This document shows positions 35,725-44,765 of a DNA stretch of 64,000 bases, in pieces. The stretch's first letter is position 1, and every line of letters starts with the position of its first letter. Origin of the DNA: Humibacter ginsenosidimutans (lineage in GTDB: Bacteria > Actinomycetota > Actinomycetes > Actinomycetales > Microbacteriaceae). The stretch spans positions 2,666,001 through 2,730,000 of the forward strand of contig NZ_CP042305.1 of assembly GCF_007859675.1 (NCBI RefSeq), written 5' to 3'. The notes below the pieces were generated by a model that worked only from the letters and a program-made list of their open reading frames with translations, was not told the origin of the DNA and did no database searches. The position numbers and the translations under genes were made by a program.

Positions 35725-36972
35725 CTACCGCACCCGCCGGCCGTGCGCCAGGTCGATCAGACGCGAGAGCACGTCGCCCGCGCGCAGTCCGTTGTGCTCG
35801 TACTCGCTCGTCACCCACGGTGTGACGCCGGGCAGCAGGGCCGCGGTCTCCATCGAGAATTCGAACGGCACGTACGCGTCGTTGACGTAGACCGCCGCCG
35901 CACCGCGGGCGCCGGATGCCTCCAACACGGCCTTGTCGTACAGCCGCGGCCACTCGAACTCCGCGAGTCGCAGCGTGACGTCTCGCCAGGGCCGCAGACC
36001 CGGGACGGTGTCGAGCCACTCCCGGCGAACGTGTTCACCGGTGAGCAGAGTGGGGTCGGCCTTGAAGTCGTCGGGTTCGACGCGCTCCGCCGACCAGCGC
36101 GTGGCGTGACCGTCGGCGTAGCTCGACTCGTGGAACACGTAGTACAGCGGGTTGCGCGCACTGAACGGCAGGGCCTGCGCCAGGTCGTGCCGGAACGCGT
36201 TCGTGCCCGGATCCTGCTCGAGCAGCGACCAGACCGTCTGCCAGCCGTCGTTCGTGCCCAGCAGCATGCCGATCGAACGCAGTCGCGAGACCGAGACGAT
36301 CTCGCCGTCGGGCAGGATGATCCGCCCCGCCTCCGCGAGGTCGGCGAGGCGACGCAGGGCATCCCTGTGCTCCGGGAACCGGCGGTAGTACATCAGCGAG
36401 AGAGTGCGGAGCTTGTCGTACGTGGAGGCGTACACCTCGTCGGGGTGGCGGCCCACTGCACTGAGACCGCCCGTGAGGTAGACGTGCTGCAGCGACGGGG
36501 CATCCGTCGACAGATACGCGAGCGTGGTGAAGCCGCCGAACGACTGGCCGAGCACGCTCCACGTCGTCGCGCCGAGGTGGTCGCGCAGCGCTTCGGCGTC
36601 GCGCACGATCGAGTCGGCGCGCAGGTGGGTGAGGTGTTCGGCGACCGCGTCGGTTCCACGCTCCAGGTCGGCGTCGCCGACCGGCGTCGAGCGGCCGGTG
36701 CCGCGCTGGTCGAGCATCACGACGCGGTAGTGGGCGAGCGCCGCGTCCAACCACGACGGCGATGCCGGCGCATGGAAGGCGCGCGGCGCCTCGTGGCCAG
36801 GTCCGCCCTGCAGGTACACCAGATAGGGCAGGTCGTCACCGCCCTCTCTGGTGATGACGGATGCGTGCACATCGAGAGTGCGGGCATCCGCGTCGTCGCC
36901 CCACACCAGCGGCACCGTGATCGTGTGGTCGTCGATCGTGAGGTCTTGCATGCTGCGCATCGTCACTGGCAT
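35725..36972 (-). CDS. Alpha/beta hydrolase, proline iminopeptidase (S33) type
   Basis: The 415-residue protein has LVYLQGGPGHEAPR (oxyanion loop), VVMLDQRGTGRSTPV, GQSFGGFTTLAYL with the nucleophilic Ser, and a late VTSEYEHNGLRAGDVL with the likely His. The length and HGGPG-like motif fit prolyl aminopeptidase family S33. ATGs at 36951 and 36960 are alternative starts. It converges with the TetR gene. Confidence 0.88.
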   Translation of the reverse strand: MPVTMRSMQDLTIDDHTITVPLVWGDDADARTLDVHASVITREGGDDLPYLVYLQGGPGHEAPRAFHAPASPSWLDAALAHYRVVMLDQRGTGRSTPVGDADLERGTDAVAEHLTHLRADSIVRDAEALRDHLGATTWSVLGQSFGGFTTLAYLSTDAPSLQHVYLTGGLSAVGRHPDEVYASTYDKLRTLSLMYYRRFPEHRDALRRLADLAEAGRIILPDGEIVSVSRLRSIGMLLGTNDGWQTVWSLLEQDPGTNAFRHDLAQALPFSARNPLYYVFHESSYADGHATRWSAERVEPDDFKADPTLLTGEHVRREWLDTVPGLRPWRDVTLRLAEFEWPRLYDKAVLEASGARGAAAVYVNDAYVPFEFSMETAALLPGVTPWVTSEYEHNGLRAGDVLSRLIDLAHGRRVR

Positions 36973-37136
36973 GCACCGAAGTCTAGGAGCGGCCGGCCGG
37001 CCCCGCCCTGGCGAGAATCCACTCGGCGAACCGGGTCTGTCGTGACGTGTTCCGGCAGTACCTCCCAGTGGCGTGCGAAGTGGCGTTAGCTGGATGCGGA
37101 CATCAGGTCGGAAGACATCCGACAGAAGGAGTGAAC

Positions 37137-38165
37137 GTGTACGGAGCAGTGATGCACGCGCCCGGCGACGTGCGATATGAGCAGCGTGACGACCCGGGCA
37201 TCCTGGAGCCGACGGATGCCGTCATCCGCGTGACGGCGGCGTGCGTCTGCGGCTCGGATCTGTGGCCGTACCGCGGCTTCAACAGGGTGTCCCGACCGAC
37301 GCCGATGGGCCATGAATACGTCGGCGTCGTCGAGCAGGTCGGCGACGCGGTCGAGACGATCAAGGTCGGCGACTTCGTCGTGGGCTCGTTCATGGCCTCG
37401 GACAACACGTGCGAGGTCTGCCGGGCCGGATACCAGTCGCGGTGCGTGCATGTTGAGCCGATGGGACGTGAGGGCGCTCAGGCCGAACTGCTGCGGGTGC
37501 CGCTCGCCGACGGCACGCTTGTGGCCACGCCCGGGATGCCGGATGCCGACCTGGTTCCGTCGCTGCTGGCGGCATCCGATGTGCTCGGCACCGGCTGGTT
37601 CGCGGCGGACGCCGCCCAGGCGGGCCCCGGCAAGACCGTCGCCGTGGTCGGCGACGGCGCCGTGGGACTGCTCGGCGTGCTCGCTGCGAAGCAGTTGGGC
37701 GCAGAGCGCATCATCGCCATGTCGCGGCACGACGCGCGACAGAAGCTGGCGCTCGACTTCGGCGCGACCGACATCGTCACGGAGCGCGGCGACGAGGGCG
37801 TCGCACGCATCAAGGAGCTCACGAACGGGCTCGGCGCACACTCCGTGATCGAAGCGGTCGGCACGCAGGAGTCGATGATGCAGGCGATCCGCGCCACGCG
37901 GCACGGCGGACACGTCGGCTTCGTCGGCGTCTCGCACGACGTCGAGATCCCCGGTCAGGAGCTGTTCTATGCCACGGTTCACCTGATGGGCGGCCCGGCG
38001 CCGGTTCGACGCTTCCTGCCCGACCTCATCGACCGCATCTGGCGCCGCGAGATCGATCCAGGGAAAGTGTTCGACCTCACACTGCCGCTGTCGCAGGTGG
38101 CGGATGCCTACGCCGCGATGGACGAGCGCCGTGCCATCAAGGTGCTGCTGACCCCGAAGGGGTAG
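37137..38165 (+). CDS. Zinc-dependent alcohol dehydrogenase family protein
   Basis: The 342-residue enzyme has CVCGSDLWPYRG and GHEYVG (catalytic zinc), a structural-zinc loop DNTCEVCRAGYQSRC with fewer cysteines than usual, and the NAD-binding VAVVGDGAVGLLGVLAAKQLG. GTG 37137 follows AAGGAG at five bases and begins VYGAVMHAPGDVRYEQ; the in-frame GTG at 37131 is too close. Substrate unknown. It ends 42 bases before a palindromic element. Confidence 0.92.
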   Translation: MYGAVMHAPGDVRYEQRDDPGILEPTDAVIRVTAACVCGSDLWPYRGFNRVSRPTPMGHEYVGVVEQVGDAVETIKVGDFVVGSFMASDNTCEVCRAGYQSRCVHVEPMGREGAQAELLRVPLADGTLVATPGMPDADLVPSLLAASDVLGTGWFAADAAQAGPGKTVAVVGDGAVGLLGVLAAKQLGAERIIAMSRHDARQKLALDFGATDIVTERGDEGVARIKELTNGLGAHSVIEAVGTQESMMQAIRATRHGGHVGFVGVSHDVEIPGQELFYATVHLMGGPAPVRRFLPDLIDRIWRREIDPGKVFDLTLPLSQVADAYAAMDERRAIKVLLTPKG

Positions 38166-38207
38166 TCGAGGCGGGGCATCCGCGTGTCCTTGGTGGGGGC
38201 CTCGCGA

Positions 38208-38270
38208 CTGCGCCAGGTCTCGCGTATTGCGCCAGAAGACGTGGCGCGGGAGCCGAGAGCCGGCGCGATT
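38208..38270. repeat. 63-bp palindromic intergenic element, copy C
   Basis: CTGCGCCAGG, spacer, TGCGCCAGAAGACGTGGCGC, then GAGCCGAGAGCCGGCGCG. It aligns with copy A at 45 of 63 bases and again lies between converging genes. Confidence 0.75.
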
Positions 38271-38286
38271 GCGCAGGGGCGCCGGT

Positions 38287-38994
38287 CTACGCGGCCGACG
38301 CGACGGCATCCGCGGTGCTCGCCACGATGCGGCCGTCGACCACGGTGACCAGCTCGTCGAGCAGGTTCTCGTGCACCAGATCGTGCGTGACCAGCAGCGT
38401 CGCCGCGGCGCGCTCGTGCGTGAGCGAGGCGATGAGGTCCATGATCTCGGCGCCGCGTTCCTGGTCCAGCGCGCTCGTCGGCTCGTCCACCAGCAGCACC
38501 TGCGGCTCGTGCACCAGCGCCCTCGCGATCGCGACGCGCTGCCGCTGACCGCCGCTGAGCTGCGCGGGGCGCTTGCCGGCGTGGTCGGCGAGACCGACGG
38601 CATCCAGCAGCTCGTCGACGCGCGAGCGCACGGCGCGGCGTCGAGCGGATGCCCCACGCCCGCCGAGCTCGGCCATCACCTGCAGCTGCTCCCTCGCCGT
38701 GAGCGCCGGCAGCAGGTTGGACTGTTGGAAGACGATTCCGATGCGATCGCGGCGCAGTGCGGTGGCCTCGTCGCGGGAGAGGGACGTGGCATCCACGTCG
38801 CCGATGACCACGCGACCGGAGTCGGGGCGGATGAGCGTGGCCGCCACCGCGAGCAGGCTCGACTTGCCTGACCCCGAAGGACCGGTGATGCCGGTGAGCA
38901 CGCCCGGCCGTCCCGCGAGCGACACGTGGTCGACCGCGGTGGCGCGGGAGGAGCCGTCGGGGAAGGTGAGGGTGACGTCGTCGAGGGTGATCAT
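38287..38994 (-). CDS. ABC transporter ATP-binding protein (MacB/LolD type)
   Basis: The 235-residue ATPase has Walker A GPSGSGKSS, FQQSNLLPAL (Q-loop), signature LSGGQRQRVAIARAL, Walker B VLLVDEPTSAL and a switch His in VTHD. It overlaps the FtsX-like permease by four bases; together they form an export-type complex. The divergent two-component pair is a likely regulator. Confidence 0.93.
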   Translation of the reverse strand: MITLDDVTLTFPDGSSRATAVDHVSLAGRPGVLTGITGPSGSGKSSLLAVAATLIRPDSGRVVIGDVDATSLSRDEATALRRDRIGIVFQQSNLLPALTAREQLQVMAELGGRGASARRRAVRSRVDELLDAVGLADHAGKRPAQLSGGQRQRVAIARALVHEPQVLLVDEPTSALDQERGAEIMDLIASLTHERAAATLLVTHDLVHENLLDELVTVVDGRIVASTADAVASAA

Positions 38995-40103
38995 CGGTTG
39001 CTCCCGAGTGCGGTGAGGGGGTCGGACTTCGTGACGTTGCGCAGCGCGACCGCTGCGCCGGCGAGGCCGAGCACGGCCATTGCGACAGCGGGCGCCACCG
39101 TGGTGAGCGGGCTGAGCAGGAACGGCAGTGCACCGGAGGCGAGGAGCCCGAGGCCGGTGACCACGAGCATCCCGATGCCGATTCCCACGACGAGCACGAC
39201 GGTCGCCTGGCCGAGCGCGTCGCGCACGAGCGACTTCGTGGTGGCGCCGAGCGCCTTGAGCACCGCGACGTCGGCGGAGCGCTGCATGGTCCAGACCGTG
39301 AAGAACGCGCCGACCACGAGGGCCGAGATGCCGAAGAGCATCGCGATCATGAGGCCGAGCGAGCCGATCTCGGACTTGAAGGCATCCAGTGCCGCGAGGC
39401 TCGACAGCGGTGTCGTGGCCGAGGTGTGAGTGCTGTCGGCGACGGCGTTCCAGTCCGCGTCGCCGCTCACGGCGAGCGCCGTGGCCTCGCCGCTGCCGCC
39501 CGTACCCTTGTCGAGCTGGGCCCACGCGGCAGGCGTGAACGCGGCAACGGGCGTGTGGCTGTACCAGAGGTCGCCGTCGACCGACGAGACCGTGAACGTG
39601 CTGCCGAGGATGCTCACGGTGTCGCCGACCCTCGCACCGCCGAGGTCTTTCGCGGCACCGGCCGACAGCCCGACGGAGTCGTCGCTCGTGGGCGCGAGGG
39701 CGGTGAGCGCGGATGCCATCGCCGTTCCTGCCGTGCCGGAATCGGCCTGCCCGCCGCTGTGCGTCAGCCCGAACAGCGCGACGGCTGCGGTCGTGCCGTG
39801 CGCCTTCGCCTTGCCCTGCACGATGCCGACCGGCAGCACGTGCGTCACGCCGGACGCCTTGCGCCAGCTCGCGACGGCCTTCGAGGAGATGGACGACTCG
39901 CTGAAGCTCGGCTGCCCGGTGCTGGGCTGCTGCAGCACGATTCGGTCACCCGGCAGCGCGAGCACGGCGGAGACGTTCTGCGCCGCCAGTCCTCCGGTGA
40001 GGCCGGCCAGAAAGCCGACGAGCAGGGTGATGAGTGCGACGACCGATCCGATGAGCACGAACCGGCCGCGAGCGAAGCGCAGATCGCGCCAGGCGACGAA
40101 CAC
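38991..40103 (-). CDS. FtsX/MacB-like ABC permease
   Basis: The 370-residue protein starts VFVAWRDLRFARGRFVLIGSVVALITLLVGFLAGL, has a large extracytoplasmic domain (about 50-240) rich in Ser/Thr/Gly, and three C-terminal helices ending GLAGAAVALRNVTKSDPLTALG, the FtsX-like pattern. GGAAGG precedes the GTG. Likely exports a small molecule or peptide, or acts as a mechanotransmitter. Confidence 0.9.
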   Translation of the reverse strand: MFVAWRDLRFARGRFVLIGSVVALITLLVGFLAGLTGGLAAQNVSAVLALPGDRIVLQQPSTGQPSFSESSISSKAVASWRKASGVTHVLPVGIVQGKAKAHGTTAAVALFGLTHSGGQADSGTAGTAMASALTALAPTSDDSVGLSAGAAKDLGGARVGDTVSILGSTFTVSSVDGDLWYSHTPVAAFTPAAWAQLDKGTGGSGEATALAVSGDADWNAVADSTHTSATTPLSSLAALDAFKSEIGSLGLMIAMLFGISALVVGAFFTVWTMQRSADVAVLKALGATTKSLVRDALGQATVVLVVGIGIGMLVVTGLGLLASGALPFLLSPLTTVAPAVAMAVLGLAGAAVALRNVTKSDPLTALGSNR

Positions 40104-40253
40104 GGTGCCTTCCTTTCCGTGGCCGGCACGGAACAGGCCACGCGATCCAGCCTCGCGAGCACGGGCGCTCGCGCCATCGCCCGCCGGTTCGCTCTTCGTT
40201 TCCCACTTTCGATGGATGACCGGGGGTTCGACGCGTTTGTAGCCTGGGGTGAC

Positions 40254-41444
40254 ATGGTGCACGACAACCTCACCCGCGTCTTCTTCGTGCTGCGCATCGG
40301 GCTGCACGTGCTCTTCGCGGCGCTCCTCGCGCTCGTGATCGTGCGGGTCGTGCTGCTGGACCCGCCGCATGCAGCTCTCGGACTCGTGCTCGCGGTGCTG
40401 CTCGGGCTCGTGTACCTGGGCGGGCTGTGGGTGATCCACGTTCCTGCATCCCGCAGGCGGCTGGTCACCGTGCTCTGGCTCGCCGCGCTGACGCTGATCT
40501 GGGTGGGGCTCCTCTTCTTGGTTCCCGAGGCCGCCTACCTGGTCTTCCCGCTCTTCTTCCTCTACCTGCACCTGCTGCCGATGCCGTACGCGCCGATCCT
40601 CGTCGTGGTGACCACGGCAGTGGCGATCGTGGCGCTCGGCCTGCACGGCGGCTTCACGCTCGGCGGCATCGTCGGGCCGCTCGTCGGCGCCGGCGTCGCG
40701 CTGCTCATCGGACTCGGCTACCGGGAGCTCGCGCGCGACGCCGAGGAACGGGAGGCCCTGCTCGCCGAACTGCTCGCCACGAGAGACAGACTCGCCGCCT
40801 CGGAGCGCGAGCAGGGCGTGCTCGAGGAGAGGGCACGTCTCGCCAGGGAGATCCACGACACGGTGGCGCAGTCGCTGTCGAGCATCCAGCTGCTGCTGCA
40901 CGCGGCGGAGCGAGCGGATGCCTCGCGCCCGGGCGCAGAGCACCTGCGACTCGCGAGAGAGACGGCCGCCGCCAGCCTCGCCGACACGCGACGGTTCATC
41001 CGACAGCTGGCGCCGCCGTCGCTGGACGAAGGCCTGCGTGCCGCGCTCGTGCGGCTCGCGGAGCGGGAGTGGGCGCACGACGGTCTGCGCGTCGACGTGG
41101 ACGTTGCGGAGTCGGTCGACCTGCCCATGCACGTGCAGACCGCTCTGCTGCGCATCGCGCAGGGCGCCGTCGCCAACGTGGTGCAGCACGCGCATGCCAC
41201 GCGGGTGGGCATCGTGCTCGAGGTCGACGGCGAGCGCGCGCGGCTCACGGTCGCCGACGACGGGGTCGGCTTCGACCCGGATTCGATCGCCGAGCAGGCC
41301 ACGGCATCCGACTCGTTCGGGCTGCGCGCGATCTCCGAGCGCGTCGCCCAGCTGGGCGGCGAGCTCGACGTGCGCAGCGCACCGGGGCGGGGGACATCGG
41401 TCGCGGTGACGCTGCACGGACAGGGTGAAGGGGGTGGCGCATGA
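40254..41444 (+). CDS. NarL-type sensor histidine kinase
   Basis: The 396-residue protein has about five N-terminal helices, a coiled linker (DAEEREALLAELLATRDRLAASEREQGVLEERARL), the HisKA_3 box LAREIHDTVAQSLSSIQLLLHAAE with the phosphorylated His, and the HATPase segment LRIAQGAVANVVQHAHA and DDGVGFDPDS. ATG 40254 is chosen; an ATG at 40212 is in frame. It overlaps the response regulator (ATGA) and is divergent from the ABC exporter. Confidence 0.92.
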   Translation: MVHDNLTRVFFVLRIGLHVLFAALLALVIVRVVLLDPPHAALGLVLAVLLGLVYLGGLWVIHVPASRRRLVTVLWLAALTLIWVGLLFLVPEAAYLVFPLFFLYLHLLPMPYAPILVVVTTAVAIVALGLHGGFTLGGIVGPLVGAGVALLIGLGYRELARDAEEREALLAELLATRDRLAASEREQGVLEERARLAREIHDTVAQSLSSIQLLLHAAERADASRPGAEHLRLARETAAASLADTRRFIRQLAPPSLDEGLRAALVRLAEREWAHDGLRVDVDVAESVDLPMHVQTALLRIAQGAVANVVQHAHATRVGIVLEVDGERARLTVADDGVGFDPDSIAEQATASDSFGLRAISERVAQLGGELDVRSAPGRGTSVAVTLHGQGEGGGA

Positions 41445-42061
41445 TCCACGTCGTGATCGCGGACGACCATCCCGTGGTGCGGGCGGGCATCCGCGCGCTG
41501 CTCGAGGGCGAAGACGACATCGCCGTGGTCGGCGAAGCCGCAACGCCCGGCGAGGCCGTGCGGCTCGCGGAATCGCTGTCGCCCGAGCTCGTGCTGATGG
41601 ACCTGCAGTTCGGAGCAGGCGAGACCGGAGCGGACGCCACGCGCAGCATCCGCGCGCTCGACGCGCCGCCCTACGTGCTGGTGCTCACCAACTACGACAG
41701 CGACGGCGACATCCTCGGCGCCGTGGAGGCCGGCGCCAGCGGTTACCTGCTGAAGGATGCCCCGCCCCTCCAGCTCGTCGCCGCCGTGCGAGCGGCCGCC
41801 GCGGGGGAGAGCGCCCTGGCACCGGCGATCGCCGGGCGCCTCATGGAGAGGATGCGCGCACCCCAGGTGAGTCTGTCTGCCCGCGAGATCGAGGTGCTGC
41901 GGCTCGTCGCCCACGGAGCGTCGAACGCGGAGATCGCCGATCGGCTGCACATCACGGATGCCACGGTCAAGTCGCACCTCGTGCACGTGTTCTCGAAGCT
42001 GGGCGTCGCCTCGCGCACGGCCGCCGTGGTGGCGGCGCGCAACCTCGGCGTGCTGCGCTGA
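41441..42061 (+). CDS. LuxR-family response regulator
   Basis: The 206-residue regulator has the acidic pair in VIADDHPVVRAGI, the phospho-acceptor in LVLMDLQFG, the Lys in LLKDAPP, and a LuxR helix-turn-helix LSAREIEVLRLVAHGASNAEIADRLHITDATVKSHL. It pairs with the upstream kinase. A repeat cluster follows its stop. Confidence 0.94.
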   Translation: MIHVVIADDHPVVRAGIRALLEGEDDIAVVGEAATPGEAVRLAESLSPELVLMDLQFGAGETGADATRSIRALDAPPYVLVLTNYDSDGDILGAVEAGASGYLLKDAPPLQLVAAVRAAAAGESALAPAIAGRLMERMRAPQVSLSAREIEVLRLVAHGASNAEIADRLHITDATVKSHLVHVFSKLGVASRTAAVVAARNLGVLR

Positions 42062-42079
42062 GGGCTGCCGTCGGCCCTG

Positions 42080-42242
42080 GAGCACGCGGCGAGAGCCGCG
42101 CGCATCACCCCCCCAGGTTGAGGAGCACGCGGCGCGAGCCGCGCGCGTCTCGAAACCGGAGCACGGGAGACGTCGGGGGTTTCGAGACGCGCCGCTTCGC
42201 GGTGCTCCTCAACGCACGGTGGGGGACGCGCTCCTCAACCCA
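42080..42242. repeat. Cluster of nested GTTTCGAGACGCGC...CTCCTCAAC repeats
   Basis: One full copy in reverse (42117-42158, GGTTGAGGAGCACGCGGC ... GTCTCGAAACC), one full copy forward (42178-42217) and partial copies on both sides (GAGCACGCGGCGAGAGCCGCG at about 42080; GCGCTCCTCAACCC near 42230) fill the junction between converging genes. Confidence 0.8.
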
Positions 42243-42254
42243 CAGGGTGGGACG

Positions 42255-42935
42255 TCACTCCTCGAAGTCGGCCCAGCCCGCGATGTCGACGCCGTGGTTG
42301 TCGGGCGACGCCATCGTCCACCAGTACGGCGCGTTGCTGCTCGCGATGCGTCCGCCTGCGGCGACCGCCGCCTGCACCCGCTTCTCCGCTTCCGCGGCCG
42401 GCACCGAGAGATCGATGTGCGTGCGGCCGCGGCCGGGCCGCGGGTTGCGCAGCTCGTGGAACCAGAGGTGCGGGCCGCGCCGCAGCGGATCGATCAGGTC
42501 TTCGTCGCCGACGCGCCGGTAGCCGAAGACTGCCTCCCAGAACGGCCTCGTGTCGAGGTTCGCGTCTTGCGCCACCGCGATGCCGGAGATCTGAAGCATC
42601 GTGGGGTCGGACGTCAGCCCCAGGCGATGCGCCTCCTCGGAGACGGCGGCCGCGAGGGCGGCATCCACCGCGCTCAGTGCGCCGTCGACGCGGGTGAAGG
42701 TGCGAACGGTCACACCCTCCGGGCGCACGTCGACATCGGGGTCGTGCCCCACCAGAGCCGCGGCTCGCGCGATGCCCGCCATGAACTCCGCCGCCTGCGC
42801 GAACGATGCCGTGCGATAGAACACGTGCGCACCCCAGAAGAGCACACTCCAGTCCTCGACTCCGCGCGTGGCGTGGAACTCCTTCGGCATCAGGCGCACG
42901 AATCCGTCGTCGACACCGTTGCCGTCCTGCGCCAT
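42255..42935 (-). CDS. Fusion of pterin-carbinolamine dehydratase-like and VOC domains
   Basis: The 226-residue protein has an N-terminal PCD-like half: FYRTASFAQAAEFMAGIARAAALVGHDPDVDVRPEGVTVRTFT then LSAVDAALAAAVSEEA, matching the H-H-P-D-V region though with GHD in place of HHP. The C-terminal half is a glyoxalase/VOC unit (FWEAVFGYRR, HLWFHE, RTHIDLSVP, WWTMASPDNHGVDIAGW). ATG 42935 gives MAQDGNGVDDG. Activity unknown. Confidence 0.85.
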   Translation of the reverse strand: MAQDGNGVDDGFVRLMPKEFHATRGVEDWSVLFWGAHVFYRTASFAQAAEFMAGIARAAALVGHDPDVDVRPEGVTVRTFTRVDGALSAVDAALAAAVSEEAHRLGLTSDPTMLQISGIAVAQDANLDTRPFWEAVFGYRRVGDEDLIDPLRRGPHLWFHELRNPRPGRGRTHIDLSVPAAEAEKRVQAAVAAGGRIASSNAPYWWTMASPDNHGVDIAGWADFEE

Positions 42936-43102
42936 CTTCGACCCCCTCATCTCACGCACACGCTTCTGCGTGCACGCGGGCGATGCAACCACCGACCTCC
43001 GACATCCGCCGAACCGGGCTCCCGGACACGACCAACCGATCGGTGACGGATGCCCACCGAACGGTCGATCCGCCGCCTCGCGCCGCTCGCGACGCTGGAG
43101 TC

Positions 43103-43564
43103 ATGACTGAAACAACCACCTCAGAACTGGCCGCGGCCCGTCGCGCCGCCTTCCGCCCCATCACCGTGCTTCTCGCCGGGTTCCTCGGCGTGAGCGCCGC
43201 GATGATCGCCGCAATCGTCGTACTGACCGCCACCGGCGACTCCGTCGACATCGCCGTCTGGATCCGCTGCTCGATCGTGCTCGCGAGCTCGATCCTCCCG
43301 CTGGTGTTCGCCCGCGGCGCCGCCCGCGGCTCCCGCTCGATGCTGCTGCGCCTGCGCATCTTCACGCCGATCATCCTCGCCGCGATCATCGTGATCGTCT
43401 CGATTCCGAACTTCCTGCCGGTGTGGGTGCGCATCGAGCAGGGGGTGTGCGGCGCGCTGCTGCTGCCCGCGGTCATCCTCATGTTCCTGCCGCGAACCAG
43501 CGCACTGTTCCCGCGAGTCGACGTCGTCGCACGGCCGGCCGTCGGCGACGCCCCACGGGCGTAG
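43103..43564 (+). CDS. Small membrane protein before a two-component pair
   Basis: The 153-residue product has four hydrophobic helices (TVLLAGFLGVSAAMIAAIVVL, VWIRCSIVLASSILPLVF, IFTPIILAAIIVIVSIPNFL, GVCGALLLPAVILMFLP). GGAG precedes the ATG. It lies 31 bases before a sensor kinase on the same strand and may be an accessory sensor part. Confidence 0.8.
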   Translation: MTETTTSELAAARRAAFRPITVLLAGFLGVSAAMIAAIVVLTATGDSVDIAVWIRCSIVLASSILPLVFARGAARGSRSMLLRLRIFTPIILAAIIVIVSIPNFLPVWVRIEQGVCGALLLPAVILMFLPRTSALFPRVDVVARPAVGDAPRA

Positions 43565-43595
43565 GCGCGAGACAGACCAGGCGTAAGGTCATCAC

Positions 43596-44765
43596 GTGGT
43601 CGACCCGCGCTGGCGCACCGTGCTCACGGTCACTCCCTACATCGCGCTGGGGATGCTCATCGCATTCAGCCTCGGCGTCGAGTGGGGCGCGTGGTCACGG
43701 CTGGTGCCCACCCTCGTGCTGTGCGCGGCGGTCGCCGTGTGGATGCTCGTGATGCGCACGCTGCCCACGCCGTGGCGGGACCGGCCGGCATCCATCGCCG
43801 TGTTCATGGTCGTGATGATCGCGCTGAATCTGGCGCTCGTGCTGCTCGACAGCTGGTTCGGTTTCCTCACGGTCGCCACGTTCATGTTCTCGTATTCGAT
43901 CATCCAGTGGCCGTGGCAACTGCTGGCGGTGTCGGCGACGGCCGCTGTCGCCGGCGTCGCGCAGAGCTCGAGCCTGTGGGAGCATCCCGGCAACCTGCTC
44001 GGCATTCTCGCGGTCATCCTGCTGAACATCGTGATCATGTGCGGGCTCTCGTGGGGGCTCGAGTTGGCGGGTCGGCAGATGTCACTCGCCGCGACGTCGA
44101 CGGAGCGCGCGCGGCTGGCGCGGGAGATCCACGACACCCTGGCGCAAGGCTTCGCCGGGATCGTGACCCAGCTGCAGGCCGCGGAGCAGGCCTCCGACGA
44201 GTCGGAGCGTACGCGCCACACGGATGCCGCACTCGCCCTGGCGCGTGACGGCCTCGCCGAGGCGCGGCGCTCCGTGCAGGCATTGCGTCCGGCGGCACTC
44301 GACGCGGTGCGGCTGCCCGATGCTCTTCGCAACGTGGCACGGGCGTGGTCGGCGCGCACGGGCATCCCGATCGACGTGCGCATCTCGGGCGACGCCGGCG
44401 CGCTGCGCACCGAGACCGAGGTCGCGCTGCTGCGCACGGCGCAAGAGGCGCTCGCCAACGTCGAGAAGCATGCAGGGGCGCGGCACGTGACGCTGCGGCT
44501 GAGGGTGGATGCCCGTGGCTGCCGCCTCGAGGTCCGCGACGACGGCCGCGGCTTCGATCCCGCCGACGAGACCACGCGGCACGAGCACACGGCGTCTTCC
44601 CCGCACGCCGAAGCCTCCTCGCATCCTGAGACCTCCTCACATCCCGAGACCGGCGGCTATGGACTCACCGCCATGCGGGAACGTGTCGAGGCCGTCGCCG
44701 GTTCGCTCGTGGTCGAGTCGCATCCGGGAGCGGGCACCGCGATTCGCGTGGAGGTTCCGGCATGA
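43596..44765 (+). CDS. NarL-type sensor histidine kinase
   Basis: The 389-residue kinase has five to six N-terminal helices, the phospho-His box LAREIHDTLAQGFAGIVTQLQAAE and HATPase motifs LRTAQEALANVEKHAGA and DDGRGFDPAD. A low-complexity His/Ser/Thr-rich insert (HEHTASSPHAEASSHPETS) follows the ATP lid, before GGYGLTAMRERVEAVAG. It overlaps the response regulator gene. Confidence 0.92.
   Translation: MVDPRWRTVLTVTPYIALGMLIAFSLGVEWGAWSRLVPTLVLCAAVAVWMLVMRTLPTPWRDRPASIAVFMVVMIALNLALVLLDSWFGFLTVATFMFSYSIIQWPWQLLAVSATAAVAGVAQSSSLWEHPGNLLGILAVILLNIVIMCGLSWGLELAGRQMSLAATSTERARLAREIHDTLAQGFAGIVTQLQAAEQASDESERTRHTDAALALARDGLAEARRSVQALRPAALDAVRLPDALRNVARAWSARTGIPIDVRISGDAGALRTETEVALLRTAQEALANVEKHAGARHVTLRLRVDARGCRLEVRDDGRGFDPADETTRHEHTASSPHAEASSHPETSSHPETGGYGLTAMRERVEAVAGSLVVESHPGAGTAIRVEVPA

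Noticed and set aside
42080..42242. Repeat cluster considered as an IS remnant
   Set aside because: No transposase fragment or terminal direct repeats; only short inverted elements.
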